Assembly (NCBI RefSeq): GCF_007748195.1
Contig: NZ_CP037920.1
Span: 2,357,501 to 2,421,500 of the forward strand
Length of the DNA stretch: 64,000 nucleotides
DNA from: Gimesia aquarii
Lineage (GTDB): Bacteria > Planctomycetota > Planctomycetia > Planctomycetales > Planctomycetaceae
Reading direction: 5' to 3'
The notes under the pieces are model-generated. The model worked only from the letters and a program-made list of their open reading frames with translations, did not search any database and had not been told where the DNA came from. A program made the position numbers and the translations under genes. This document shows positions 28,441-37,605 of the stretch, in pieces. Numbering within the stretch: the stretch's first letter is position 1; every line of letters begins with the position of its first letter.

Positions 28441-30384
28441 ATGAACCGACGACAACCTGGATGTTCCACTCAATCTTCTCGGATGGGAATCACTAAACGA
28501 GATGTCATCGTTATGATCTGTTTGGCGTTCCTGTTAATCGCGATCATGTCACCCCTCATTGTTTATTCCCGTGAGTCAGCACGTTTGTTTCATTGTCAGG
28601 CTAATCTGAAACGTCTCGGGACAGGAATGCAGGCATATCAAGCTACTTACGAGTCTCTGCCTCCGGCTGCCGTCTGGAGTACGCAGGCTATGCACTCACT
28701 TTCGCTGAATATGAGTACTCGCCCGGATCTCTTCACTCATGCTAACTGGGCTGTCATGTTGCTTCCTTTTGTCGGACAGGATCAGTTGGCAGATCAAATT
28801 GATTTTCATCAGGCGATCAGCGCTGAAAAAAATAGAGAAGTTCGAACGGCGTCCCTGTCTCTGATGAACTGCCCTGCCGATTCGTATAATCTACCAGAGA
28901 ATCCGCATGTATTTGAACCAGCGCCAGAGCGGTCCATCGAATTTGCGCGCGGAAACTATGCCATTAATGGAGGATCTCATAATATGCGACTCGCTCCGGG
29001 ATCAACAACGATTCCGGCTGGAGACGGAGTTCAGTTGAAAACAGACCAGACAACCAGGTTGTTTCAATACTGGGGAAATGGAGTGGCCGGATTCAATATT
29101 TCATTTCGACAGGAAGAATTTTCCAATGGCAGTTCATCTCTGGTGGTGTTTGATGAGATCCGTGCGGGAATACATCCTGTTGATCCACGTGGAGTGTGGG
29201 CCTTCGGGCAAATTGCTGGGAGTGTCACCTGGGCACATGGAGTGAATGGGGATGATTATGGTCCGAATAATCAGTGGCCACGATCTGATGATATTCTAGG
29301 ATGTGCCCGGCTCCATGAAACGGTAGGAACTGAGACGCTCACTCGCGAAGGAATGCCCTGTGTCTCTTATTTGGATAGTAACACTAATGCCACCGCGCGA
29401 AGCAGCCACACAGAGGGAGCGAACGTTCTGTTTCTCGACGGAGCAAGCCGCTTTATTTCAAACCAGATTGACCCGGGCCTCTGGCATGCAATTCATTCGA
29501 GGGAGACTCCTGAGGAGTTATTCCAGTCCGATAATTTTGCTGACCAGCTTGCTACCGTCGACTTTGAAAGTGAAGCGACTCCTCAATCCTCACAGTCTGA
29601 ACGAATTCAAGCAGGTGATTTACCCTCTGAACTGATTAATTCACTGGGGATGCAGTTTGCACTGATTCCTGCGGGAACCTTTATGATGGGGATTCCAGAT
29701 CATGGAAACCATGTCAACCCACCACAGGAAACACCCGCCCATTCCGTTTCAATCACTGGTGCATACCTAATGGGACGATATGAAGTGACTCAAGCTCAGT
29801 ATTTACAAGTCATGGGTAGCAACCCAAGTTACCATACTTCGGAACACTCATTCGAGGAGGCAAGTAATTTATATCCTGTTGAACAAGTAACATGGTATGA
29901 CACTCAGGAATTTTGCAGGCGACTTTCCGATATTCCAGAAGAAAAAGCTAGAGGCCGTCATTACCGACTTCCTACCGAGGCAGAATGGGAATATGCCTGT
30001 AGAGCTGGTTCAAACAAACCTTTTTCATGGAGCCGCAGCAGAGATCAAAGTGATGATTCAGGGCATGCGGGAGGAATCAGGCCTCCGCTTTCAGTAGCCT
30101 CGGCAGGACAATACTCGGCAAACCCGTTCGGACTATATGATATGCGAGGTAATGTCTGGGAATGGTGTTCAGACTGGTTTGATCGTGATTATTATTCACG
30201 ATCACCTCGGGAAAATCCTCAGGGACCAGCTCAGGGATTTATCAAAGTCGTACGGGGAACAGATTGGAGGTTTACAGGTGAGATTTGCCGAATTGATTAT
30301 TCAATGATGCCTCCCTGGAAATCCAATCGCTTTGTTGGGTTTCGTGTGATTTGTGAATTGCATCAAAAACCTGATTCAAAATAG
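28441..30384 (+). CDS. DUF1559-SUMF1 fusion protein (second copy)
   Basis: 647 aa, paralogous along its full length to the product at 15206. The prepilin-like N-terminus reads G-I-T-K-R-D before the hydrophobic helix, again with Asp at +5 instead of Glu. DUF1559-like residues run to about 370 (TEGANVLFLDG), followed by SUMF1 from about 395 ([47 protein letters not shown]). The FGE catalytic Cys pair is absent, as in the other copy. GAGG lies 8 nt before ATG 28441. The gene follows giant EF-hand protein 2 by 99 bp, repeating the gene order seen for protein 1, which supports a functional partnership between each giant and its fusion protein. Confidence 0.88.
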   Translation: MNRRQPGCSTQSSRMGITKRDVIVMICLAFLLIAIMSPLIVYSRESARLFHCQANLKRLGTGMQAYQATYESLPPAAVWSTQAMHSLSLNMSTRPDLFTHANWAVMLLPFVGQDQLADQIDFHQAISAEKNREVRTASLSLMNCPADSYNLPENPHVFEPAPERSIEFARGNYAINGGSHNMRLAPGSTTIPAGDGVQLKTDQTTRLFQYWGNGVAGFNISFRQEEFSNGSSSLVVFDEIRAGIHPVDPRGVWAFGQIAGSVTWAHGVNGDDYGPNNQWPRSDDILGCARLHETVGTETLTREGMPCVSYLDSNTNATARSSHTEGANVLFLDGASRFISNQIDPGLWHAIHSRETPEELFQSDNFADQLATVDFESEATPQSSQSERIQAGDLPSELINSLGMQFALIPAGTFMMGIPDHGNHVNPPQETPAHSVSITGAYLMGRYEVTQAQYLQVMGSNPSYHTSEHSFEEASNLYPVEQVTWYDTQEFCRRLSDIPEEKARGRHYRLPTEAEWEYACRAGSNKPFSWSRSRDQSDDSGHAGGIRPPLSVASAGQYSANPFGLYDMRGNVWEWCSDWFDRDYYSRSPRENPQGPAQGFIKVVRGTDWRFTGEICRIDYSMMPPWKSNRFVGFRVICELHQKPDSK

Positions 30385-30480
30385 TTCCAAAATTGAGGGG
30401 AATGAGTAATTGAACGAGAAATTTTGTATTAGTCATTTCAGAGTGAAATCGTTTTGATAACAGCAACAGGCTAGAGTTTT

Positions 30481-32076
30481 ATGACCACTTCAGAATCGCC
30501 TCAAAACCAAATCACTTCAGCCAGTCATTATTCAACTCTATGGTGGCTTATTCCCATCACTGTGATTGCGGTTTCGCTGAGGATGCAGAATTTGTCTGAT
30601 GTCGGATATCTGTTTGATGAAAGCTTTAGCCTGCAGATGGTCGAATTTCCTCTTGACGAAATGTGGGAGCGAATTCCCGAGGACATCAGTCCGCCGATGT
30701 TCTATTTACTTCTTAAATCATGGATAGGTTTATTCGGAGACACGCCGTTTGCAACACGTATGTTGAGTGTCGTTTTAGGAACCATTGTTGTGTTGGGTGT
30801 CTACCTTTTTGCATACGAAGCATATCGTAAACTGGGAGATGTGAGTTCAGAAAGACAAGCACAATATATCGCTGTCACAGCTTCCCTGCTGGTCGCTCTC
30901 TGTCCATTACATATTACCTTCGCTCAACGAATTCGTATGTATTCTTTTGGGACTGCATTGGCTGTATTATCGAGCTGGTTCCTCTTTCGAGCACTAAACA
31001 GACCAAAAACTGGTACGCGAGACTGGGTATGTTTTACGCTGACGGCAATTCTATTTATCTATACCCATTACTTTGGAATGTTTACCATAGCGGTGGAGTA
31101 TGTATTTGCTTTGGGATACCTATTCCTCAATTCACCTGAGAAAAAAATGGCAGGGCGTTTGAAACATCTCTGGCCTTGGTTGATTTCTGTTTCTGCTGTA
31201 TGGTTTATATGGTCCCCCTGGATTCCTCAATTTCTGTATCAGAGATCTCATGTGAATCAGACCTTCTGGAGCAGCCCACTTACGTGGGATCGTTTCGGCT
31301 CTCAGATCTCTGCGTTGTTCGATTTAAATTTAGTCCAGATCGGTTCATCAAATCATGGTCTGCTGATTGCTGAGATCTGTTTTGTACTACTTATTATATT
31401 GTTACTCGGACGTCGGCCAGCAGATATTTTTATTGCGATGGCAGCGTGTATTCCAATACTTGTTGCTGTCATTATCTCAAAATTATCACGCAGTGTTTTT
31501 GCGTTTCGCTATTTACAGTTCTCACAGATTTTTATGTTAATCGCGATTTCTGTCATTCTCTCTCGTGTTCCAACAAAACCAGCAAGAATGGGGGCCACAC
31601 TCCTTATTCTAATGGGCATGGGATACCTTTCTTGGCGTCACTATGAGGTTCGTCATCGGTATGCACTGATGCCTGGCATGAAAACTGTCATCGCTAGATT
31701 TGAGCAAACACGAGGACCAGATGAAAAACTGATATGTTGTAATCCGATGTTATTCACATCTGCTGATGCTTATTCAAAACAAAACAATGCAATTTATGTG
31801 AATGGCTCGGCACGTCGTTATCCCTATTTTCAGGGGACGGCAGTTATTCAGGAGGCCGAATATCTTACTCCCTCTCAATATCTTGGTGAAAACATAGAGG
31901 CTGTCTGGACTTTAGATGCACAACGTTGGTTTAACAGCACCTGGTCAGTTGAAATGCCTGCTGGTTGGAAAAAGGCCGGGGAAATGCGATTTCCGGAATT
32001 TTATGCGGATCTAATTTTGAGGTTATATGTTCGTGAAAAAGATTCAAATACTGGACTCACTGATACGCGGGAGTAA
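30481..32076 (+). CDS. GT39-like membrane glycosyltransferase
   Basis: 531-aa polytopic membrane protein with the GT-C acidic motif YLFDESFSL in the first periplasmic loop, ISPPMFYLLLK after it, about 10-11 transmembrane helices and a soluble C-terminal segment of roughly 100 aa (YPYFQGTAV, WTLDAQRW). It is paralogous to the products at 8296 and 32240. PMT/ArnT-type enzymes move a sugar from a lipid-phosphate carrier to a protein or glycolipid outside the cytoplasmic membrane. It starts 96 bp after the second fusion gene and probably belongs to the same transcription unit. The acceptor is unknown. Confidence 0.85.
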   Translation: MTTSESPQNQITSASHYSTLWWLIPITVIAVSLRMQNLSDVGYLFDESFSLQMVEFPLDEMWERIPEDISPPMFYLLLKSWIGLFGDTPFATRMLSVVLGTIVVLGVYLFAYEAYRKLGDVSSERQAQYIAVTASLLVALCPLHITFAQRIRMYSFGTALAVLSSWFLFRALNRPKTGTRDWVCFTLTAILFIYTHYFGMFTIAVEYVFALGYLFLNSPEKKMAGRLKHLWPWLISVSAVWFIWSPWIPQFLYQRSHVNQTFWSSPLTWDRFGSQISALFDLNLVQIGSSNHGLLIAEICFVLLIILLLGRRPADIFIAMAACIPILVAVIISKLSRSVFAFRYLQFSQIFMLIAISVILSRVPTKPARMGATLLILMGMGYLSWRHYEVRHRYALMPGMKTVIARFEQTRGPDEKLICCNPMLFTSADAYSKQNNAIYVNGSARRYPYFQGTAVIQEAEYLTPSQYLGENIEAVWTLDAQRWFNSTWSVEMPAGWKKAGEMRFPEFYADLILRLYVREKDSNTGLTDTRE

Positions 32077-32239
32077 AACGAATTTCTATTTAGTCAGAGA
32101 GCCAGAACATTGATTAATGAAATATACTCAACTTTCAAACATGTAAATTCTAACAAATAATAATTTTATGCCAGGAAATTGAATCCTCCCTGATGAGAGA
32201 CTTCTGGACCTCGGAGAAAAAAATGTGTGGAGTTTTTTA

Positions 32240-33814
32240 ATGTTAACCAAACCGTCTACTGATACCTTCAGAAGGAACAACAGGTTCACCGCTGCTGTCT
32301 GGGGGTTGATGGTAGTTTTACTGATTGCTGTTATTTTGCGAACTCACCGAATTGAAGCCATGAGTTTCTGGTTTGATGAAAGTTTCTGCCTCAAAATGGC
32401 TGAGTTTCCAATTTCTGAGTTGTGGATTCACGCGAAGGGAGATCCACATCCTCCATTTTTTTATTTCGTGCTGAGATATTGGATGTTATTGTTCGGCGCA
32501 TCCACATTTGTGACAAGATTAACCAGCCTGATTCCAGGTATGTTATCCATCGTTGGTATTTTTCTAGTTGTGCGCGAAGCGTATCGAAACCAAACGACGG
32601 GAATCTGTTCAACCTCGGTTAACACAGCAGCCGTAGTGGCAGCATCTTTAGTAGCTTTGAGCCCGTTACATATTTTATGGTCTTATCAGGTGCGAATGTA
32701 TGCATTGGGAACTGCTTTGGCTGCTTTTTCAAGCTGGTTTCTGCTTAAGGTTCTGCTCAGGACTCAGCCACAAAAGCGTGACTGGTATTTCTTTACTTTG
32801 ACTGCGATTGCCCTCATCTACACGCACAATTTTGGGTTATTTGTAGTGACAGCACAATATCTCTTTGCCGCTGGTTATCTGTTGCTCCATCAGCGTACTT
32901 CTAATGAATCAAATGCGGGAACGCGATTTCTGCCGCTCATCATCTCTGCAGCATGCACAGGATTCATTTGGCTCCCTTGGCTTCCCTCATTCCTGCATCA
33001 AAGACAACTCGTCGTGGAAGGATTCTGGACGAAGCCATTCACCTGGAAGACAGCAGGAGCAACTCTATTCGATATGTTTGGTTTTGACCAGGCTATGGAG
33101 ATGAATCCGATAATCGGCCTGATTATTGGTCAGATTTCCTTGCTGGTCTTACTGCTTCTGGCTCTGGGGCGACGTCCCGGCGACTATTTTCTGGCACTAA
33201 CTGCAGGATTGCCGTTCGTAATAGGAATCCTGGTTTCTATCTACTCTCGGAATATCTTTAATGATCGCTATTTCATGTTCAATCAGATCTTTCTGTTTGC
33301 TGCATTTGCCGTACTCATCAGTCGAGTGCAATTGAAAACAGTCCAATTCAGCCTGTTTGGTTTTTGTGTGATCGGGACAGGGTTTCTGTCTTATCACCAG
33401 TGGCTCAATCGGGAAGCAGACTTCAGATTGCCAGCAATTCAGGGAGCAATGGCGAGTGTTGATGAACGACGTAAACCAGGTGAGCTGCTTCTGGTTTGCG
33501 ATCCTGCGATTTACGTTTCTGTCATCGCTCATACCAGAGAACGCAAGGATATTTTTACATTTCATTCGGGGGAAGATTATCCTTTTACGCATGGGGCGGC
33601 AGCGATGCGCGAAGATGAGTATCTCAAAGCAGATGAAATTGCTCAACGAGCCGATTCCTGGATCTGGGCATTTGATGCGGACTCGTATAACTGGAAAGTC
33701 CCAATTCCAGCTGGTTACAAACTGGTTGGAGAGAATCGATTTCCCGGTTTCAGAGGAAAGTATGTAGTTCGCCTCTATTTATCCACGTCCGAAGAAGCCG
33801 TTTCAGCGAATTAA
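32240..33814 (+). CDS. GT39-like membrane glycosyltransferase
   Basis: 524 aa from ATG 32240, chosen over an in-frame GTG at 32225 because GGAG lies 7 nt upstream. Polytopic membrane protein with FWFDESFCL, PHPPFFYFVLR, around ten hydrophobic helices and a C-terminal soluble tail (WIWAFDADS). It is closer to the enzyme at 8296 (shared FDESFCLKMAEFP) than to its neighbour at 30481. The two giants are thus accompanied by three related glycosyltransferases. Donor and acceptor sugars cannot be read from the sequence. Confidence 0.85.
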   Translation: MLTKPSTDTFRRNNRFTAAVWGLMVVLLIAVILRTHRIEAMSFWFDESFCLKMAEFPISELWIHAKGDPHPPFFYFVLRYWMLLFGASTFVTRLTSLIPGMLSIVGIFLVVREAYRNQTTGICSTSVNTAAVVAASLVALSPLHILWSYQVRMYALGTALAAFSSWFLLKVLLRTQPQKRDWYFFTLTAIALIYTHNFGLFVVTAQYLFAAGYLLLHQRTSNESNAGTRFLPLIISAACTGFIWLPWLPSFLHQRQLVVEGFWTKPFTWKTAGATLFDMFGFDQAMEMNPIIGLIIGQISLLVLLLLALGRRPGDYFLALTAGLPFVIGILVSIYSRNIFNDRYFMFNQIFLFAAFAVLISRVQLKTVQFSLFGFCVIGTGFLSYHQWLNREADFRLPAIQGAMASVDERRKPGELLLVCDPAIYVSVIAHTRERKDIFTFHSGEDYPFTHGAAAMREDEYLKADEIAQRADSWIWAFDADSYNWKVPIPAGYKLVGENRFPGFRGKYVVRLYLSTSEEAVSAN

Positions 33815-33959
33815 GAGAGCATCAAGGTTTAGTCGTACCTGATCAAATTCGTAACAGCATTGTTAATAGAAAACATGAGTAAACAACCCGACGTATTACA
33901 AAAACTAACCATGAACTAAAACGAAAAAATCGATAAGAAAAACGAATCACTCATTCAGG

Positions 33960-35726
33960 ATGATCAAAATGATCTATCAATCTTGTTTCCAGCAAAGTAA
34001 GCAATCTGGTTTATTTGAGACACTGAACTATTCAAATTTAGAACTTGGACCAGAAGCGGACTCGGCTTTAGAGAATTTTTGTCCGGAACTTCTCGCACCT
34101 GAATTCCGAATACAATTGGCTCAGTACGCAACATTTCTCTATTGGTGGAGAACTTCTCCAGAAGACCATCATGATTGGATTGGATTCGCTTCTAAAAATG
34201 ATTTGGAGTATTTAGAACATCATTTACCTGATGAAACAGAAATTAAAATGTTGCTCGTAAGAAATGAAATACTTTCTGGATCAAAATACTGCTCAGATCT
34301 GGGGATTGCCGCTCAGACAGAAAAGAGTCATCACGGTGTCACATCGTTTATCTTGAGCATGCTTTCTGATCTGAAGAAAAAATTGCCTGGGGAATATTTT
34401 GAACTGGATATTGGGTTTACTACAGATTCAGTGATTATGAAAAAAACATTATTTCTCCAGTTTATGGAATGGTTAAATCCGTTTATTCAATATTGTTCCA
34501 GAAAAATGAACTCACATGAGTTTCTTATCAGGAACCCTGAACAGGGAATAAGAATTGTTTTAGACAGATTGTTCAATATCTGGTATCTAGAAAATAATTT
34601 GTCTATTTATGACATGTTATCTAAAACAACATATATTGGTGGCAAGTATAAAACTAAATCGGTGTCAAGCCATGTTTCACTTGGCTGCGTGAATTATAAA
34701 AGAGAAGCAGATGAAAACCTGGTTGAAGCATCACGAACAGGAAGAATTGCCAGTGGGAGATTTGTTGAAGAACTTGAAGATAAATTTTGTGAAAAGTTAC
34801 ATGTAAAACACGCCATAGCTGTGTGCAATGGAACACTTGCTGATGCAATTGCATTATCGGCGATTGCAGCGAAAACAAATCGAAAAAACGTAATTACACC
34901 CGCCCTCACATTCATCGCGCAGGCAAATGCGATCATACACGCCGGGCTCAACCCTGTGTTTGTAGATGTAGGTAAAGATGGATTGCTAGATGATATTCCA
35001 AACATGGCAGGAGAGAATGATTCTATCGTCTACCCTACTCATTTAATGGGTAAAGTTTGTAGTTCAGTGAAGGAATTCAATAAAAAGTATCCAGTACTTG
35101 AAGATGCATGCGAAGCATTGGGTAGTCAAGTGGATGGAAAATTCGCAGGCACTTTAGGTATGGCTGGTACTTTTTCTATGTACGTTTCACATTCATTCAC
35201 GAGCGGTGAGGGAGGGATGATCATCACCAATGATGATGAGATTGCTGAAATTTGTAGATCAATCAGAAATCATGGAAGAATGGGAGATCATGTTAATGAA
35301 CGATTTCGATTTCCGAGGCTGGGATTCAATGGAAAAATGTCAAATATCCAAGCCGCGTTTGCTACTGCACATTTTGATGACTTTGAACAGATAGTGAATA
35401 TGAGAAAGGAAGTAGTCAGCAAACTTACAACTCGATTAGGAGATGATTTTGGTGTTGCCTCCCATGATGTCGTCGCGCACGCATTTCCAATAAAATATTC
35501 TGACAAAGAGTCTAGAGATCGAGCTTTAGTCGCAATTAGTAACAACGGAATAGAGTGCCGCCCTTTATTTTCATGTATCGCATCTGAACATTTCAGTACT
35601 TCCGGTGAGTTCCCAAATGCAGAAGAAATTTCTTCTTGTTTTTTATACGTTCCATGCCATCATCTGATGACGCAACAAGACATTGATCTTGTTTGCACAG
35701 CAGTATCTAAGTCCAGATCCAGTTAA
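33960..35726 (+). CDS. DegT/DnrJ/EryC1-family enzyme with His replacing the PLP lysine
   Basis: 588 aa. The first ~235 residues are a helical extension I do not recognise. From about 240 on it is a DegT/DnrJ/EryC1/StrS fold: GRIASGRFVEELE, VCNGTLADAIAL, TPALTFIAQANAI, VYPTHLMG, LEDACEALGS and SGEGGMIIT. In the active-site segment (FSMYVSHSFTSGEGG) the usual Lys before the TxGEGG motif is His411. The same change marks the sugar 3-dehydratases ColD, E1 and SpnQ, which use His to make 3-deoxysugars. The Cys ligands of the E1/SpnQ iron-sulfur cluster are not evident, so ColD-like chemistry is the closer match. It follows three glycosyltransferase genes, so making an unusual deoxysugar for this cluster is a plausible role. 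The start could also be ATG 33969. Confidence 0.8.
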   Translation: MIKMIYQSCFQQSKQSGLFETLNYSNLELGPEADSALENFCPELLAPEFRIQLAQYATFLYWWRTSPEDHHDWIGFASKNDLEYLEHHLPDETEIKMLLVRNEILSGSKYCSDLGIAAQTEKSHHGVTSFILSMLSDLKKKLPGEYFELDIGFTTDSVIMKKTLFLQFMEWLNPFIQYCSRKMNSHEFLIRNPEQGIRIVLDRLFNIWYLENNLSIYDMLSKTTYIGGKYKTKSVSSHVSLGCVNYKREADENLVEASRTGRIASGRFVEELEDKFCEKLHVKHAIAVCNGTLADAIALSAIAAKTNRKNVITPALTFIAQANAIIHAGLNPVFVDVGKDGLLDDIPNMAGENDSIVYPTHLMGKVCSSVKEFNKKYPVLEDACEALGSQVDGKFAGTLGMAGTFSMYVSHSFTSGEGGMIITNDDEIAEICRSIRNHGRMGDHVNERFRFPRLGFNGKMSNIQAAFATAHFDDFEQIVNMRKEVVSKLTTRLGDDFGVASHDVVAHAFPIKYSDKESRDRALVAISNNGIECRPLFSCIASEHFSTSGEFPNAEEISSCFLYVPCHHLMTQQDIDLVCTAVSKSRSS

Positions 35727-36255
35727 AAAAATAAATAAATTGTGTTGATGACGCGCTATTGGTGAGCTCCCAAAACATACTTTGTCTCTAATAAAATTAA
35801 CCGGATGTTCTGTAGCAGACCGGTGGTGGCTGTGGTTGAGAGTCTGCAATGACAAACACAAAAATTTGTTCGTGACAGATTAGCCAACAGGTTTGAAGTC
35901 ACCCGATCTAATCTGGTACGAAGTTGAAGAAACAGGGAATGAGTTTCCCAACTGGGAATTGATGCAAAACGCTATCTTCCTGGCCTGATCTTTCTCTGAA
36001 TCTGGCTTGGGGCTCAGAAGCTTTCCATTTACATGGGACATGAAGTATCAGGTATTTCCTTGTAAATCGCCGATCACTTTATCGATACGGAATGATGTCT
36101 TACGATTTTGATTTGATGATTGCTGCTTCATCAACAGAATCTTTCAGAGAGCTCCTATGCCACAAAAAATGCCACAAATGGGTAGCTCTGGAGCAGTTCA
36201 GAGAAAGCAAACGCCTTTGAGTAAGATGCCTAAAACTTAATGGCTATCATATGAG
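35727..36255 (+). pseudogene. Non-coding stretch with a possible decayed integrase 3' end
   Basis: About 530 bp without an intact gene. Around 35990-36090 one frame, broken by several stops, reads WLG...MGHEVSG...IADHFIDTE, faintly like the C-terminal WLG...HYLQVTDEHF region of planctomycete tyrosine recombinases. A short ORF at 36157-36240 (27 aa, beginning MPQKMPQ) resembles the low-complexity tails of such proteins. Its position beside the 3' end of a tRNA-Ser gene is where integrases of tRNA-targeted elements sit. The similarity is weak and from memory, so this is a tentative call. Confidence 0.25.
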
Positions 36256-36342
<87 letters not shown>

Positions 36343-36400
36343 GAATAAGTCCGTTATGTCAAACAATTTGACGTGTTACATCGAGACAAGCCGTTCGAAC

Positions 36401-36631
36401 TTAATCTTGTGATTCGCTCTGTTTGAAGGATTCTTCTCTGCCTTCAATCACTTTCAGAGATTTTAATCGATTGACGATTTGAGTTCTCTGTGCATTGTAC
36501 TGTCGCATCTTAGGATGTTTTTTCCGTTGATCATCTGGAATTTTTTGCTCGTCCAGCACTTTGCTATAATCTGCAATCGCCGTTTCAGCGTTTTGTAATT
36601 GTCGTTCTAATTGAGCTCTTCTTAAAGACAT
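36401..36631 (-). CDS. Small coiled-coil hypothetical protein
   Basis: 76-aa highly charged protein that is almost entirely helical: RRAQLERQLQNAETAIADY followed by a KIPDDQRKKHPKMR turn and a second helix with heptad-like spacing (QRTQIVNRLKSLKV). A GGAAG ribosome site precedes the ATG, and codon use resembles that of its neighbours. No family is recognised. It may form a helical hairpin or a coiled-coil dimer in the cytoplasm; no function can be assigned. Confidence 0.6.
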   Translation of the reverse strand: MSLRRAQLERQLQNAETAIADYSKVLDEQKIPDDQRKKHPKMRQYNAQRTQIVNRLKSLKVIEGREESFKQSESQD

Positions 36632-36898
36632 TGTCTTCCACTGTCCCTTATTTAATGACCGTTTATGTGTTGTGTCGGTTCAACCCGATTGTTTGTGCGT
36701 AGAAAGAACGTTTCGTTTTCCAGAAAAAGAAATCGAACGTGAATTCTAGCAATACCAGGCTGGATATGACAACGGTCAGCGCGCGTAACCTACTGTATTA
36801 GCTCGTATTTTGTTGTGTAACAAGACAATTGATCACTTGTTGAGTTGAGCTGAAGACAGATGAAATCAGAAAGAATTCGACTGTCCCTCTGTTCCTCT

Positions 36899-37216
36899 TC
36901 AGTGAGCAAATTCTGCTTTTTCCTCTTGCAGAAGTGGAGCTACAGTCAGGCAATTGTGAACCTGCCTGACTCCTTTCACACGACTTACAGATTCTTGAGC
37001 TAACTGTTTTTCGTAGTAGCTATTCACATTTCCGGTTAAAACTACCTGTTGTTGCTCAATTTTGAATTGAACGTTCTGATGAGCTACTAATATTGAGTTT
37101 GTTATTGCATGCTTCACTAATTCACAGAGTTGATGAGCATGGTCGATAGTGATGTTTTGTGACATAATAGACCGATACTTTAAGGATCTTAAAAAATTAA
37201 CTTTGTCCTTATACAT
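36899..37216 (-). CDS. BON-domain protein
   Basis: About 105 aa. From around residue 25 the sequence fits the BON domain (alpha-beta fold found in OsmY and secretins): LCELVKHAI, VQFKIEQQQVVLTGNVNSYYEKQLAQESV and VRQVHNCLTV. There is no signal peptide, so it is probably cytoplasmic, or the domain binds phospholipid or protein surfaces from inside. ATG 37216 has AGGA 8 nt upstream. An in-frame ATG at 37225 and one at 37165 are alternatives, the latter giving just the domain. Confidence 0.75.
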   Translation of the reverse strand: MYKDKVNFLRSLKYRSIMSQNITIDHAHQLCELVKHAITNSILVAHQNVQFKIEQQQVVLTGNVNSYYEKQLAQESVSRVKGVRQVHNCLTVAPLLQEEKAEFAH

Positions 37217-37225
37217 TTTTCTCAT

Positions 37226-37605
37226 CCTGAAGTTAAAAGAAGTAGTGCAGCCTGCATTTGCACACTAGTTTCTCATCGGCCTAATGGTTTTGAGAAAATT
37301 AGGAAATCTGTGATGGTTTGATTGATTTCGTAGCTCTGGTCAGAACTACGGATTACAACCATGATAACTGGTACTACTGGCATGTTTCCGATGTCAAAAA
37401 GTCATATTCTGTCAGAGTTTATGCACTTAGAAACACCTCTGGCTTGCAAGCAACTTTTGTTAAGGAAACTCACTTGGTATTTCATGTGCGTACACTTTAC
37501 AATAAATGCTGTTGAAGCGAGTGATTGCACTCAAGATGTTTATGCCCGTTAAGTACTGCGATAAAGTAACGGATTTCAATTTTAAAGTTGTAAGAAAGTA
37601 TTCCA
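37226..37605. other. Intergenic region without recognised features
   Basis: About 380 bp between divergent genes (BON protein and a membrane protein). Short overlapping open frames exist but lack ribosome sites or recognisable sequence. Promoters for both flanking genes should be here; none stands out. Confidence 0.4.

Noticed and set aside
15206-30384. True formylglycine-generating enzymes activating sulfatases
   Set aside because: The catalytic Cys pair in the C-terminal RGG(S/D)W region is missing and no sulfatase gene is in the window.
32391-33646. Minus-strand open frames up to 149 codons inside the third glycosyltransferase gene
   Set aside because: They lie entirely antisense to a well-supported membrane protein and show no coding features.
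37318-37552. Short overlapping plus-strand ORFs of 63-65 codons in the gap before the membrane-protein gene
   Set aside because: No ribosome sites, family resemblance or consistent composition; two frames overlap each other.
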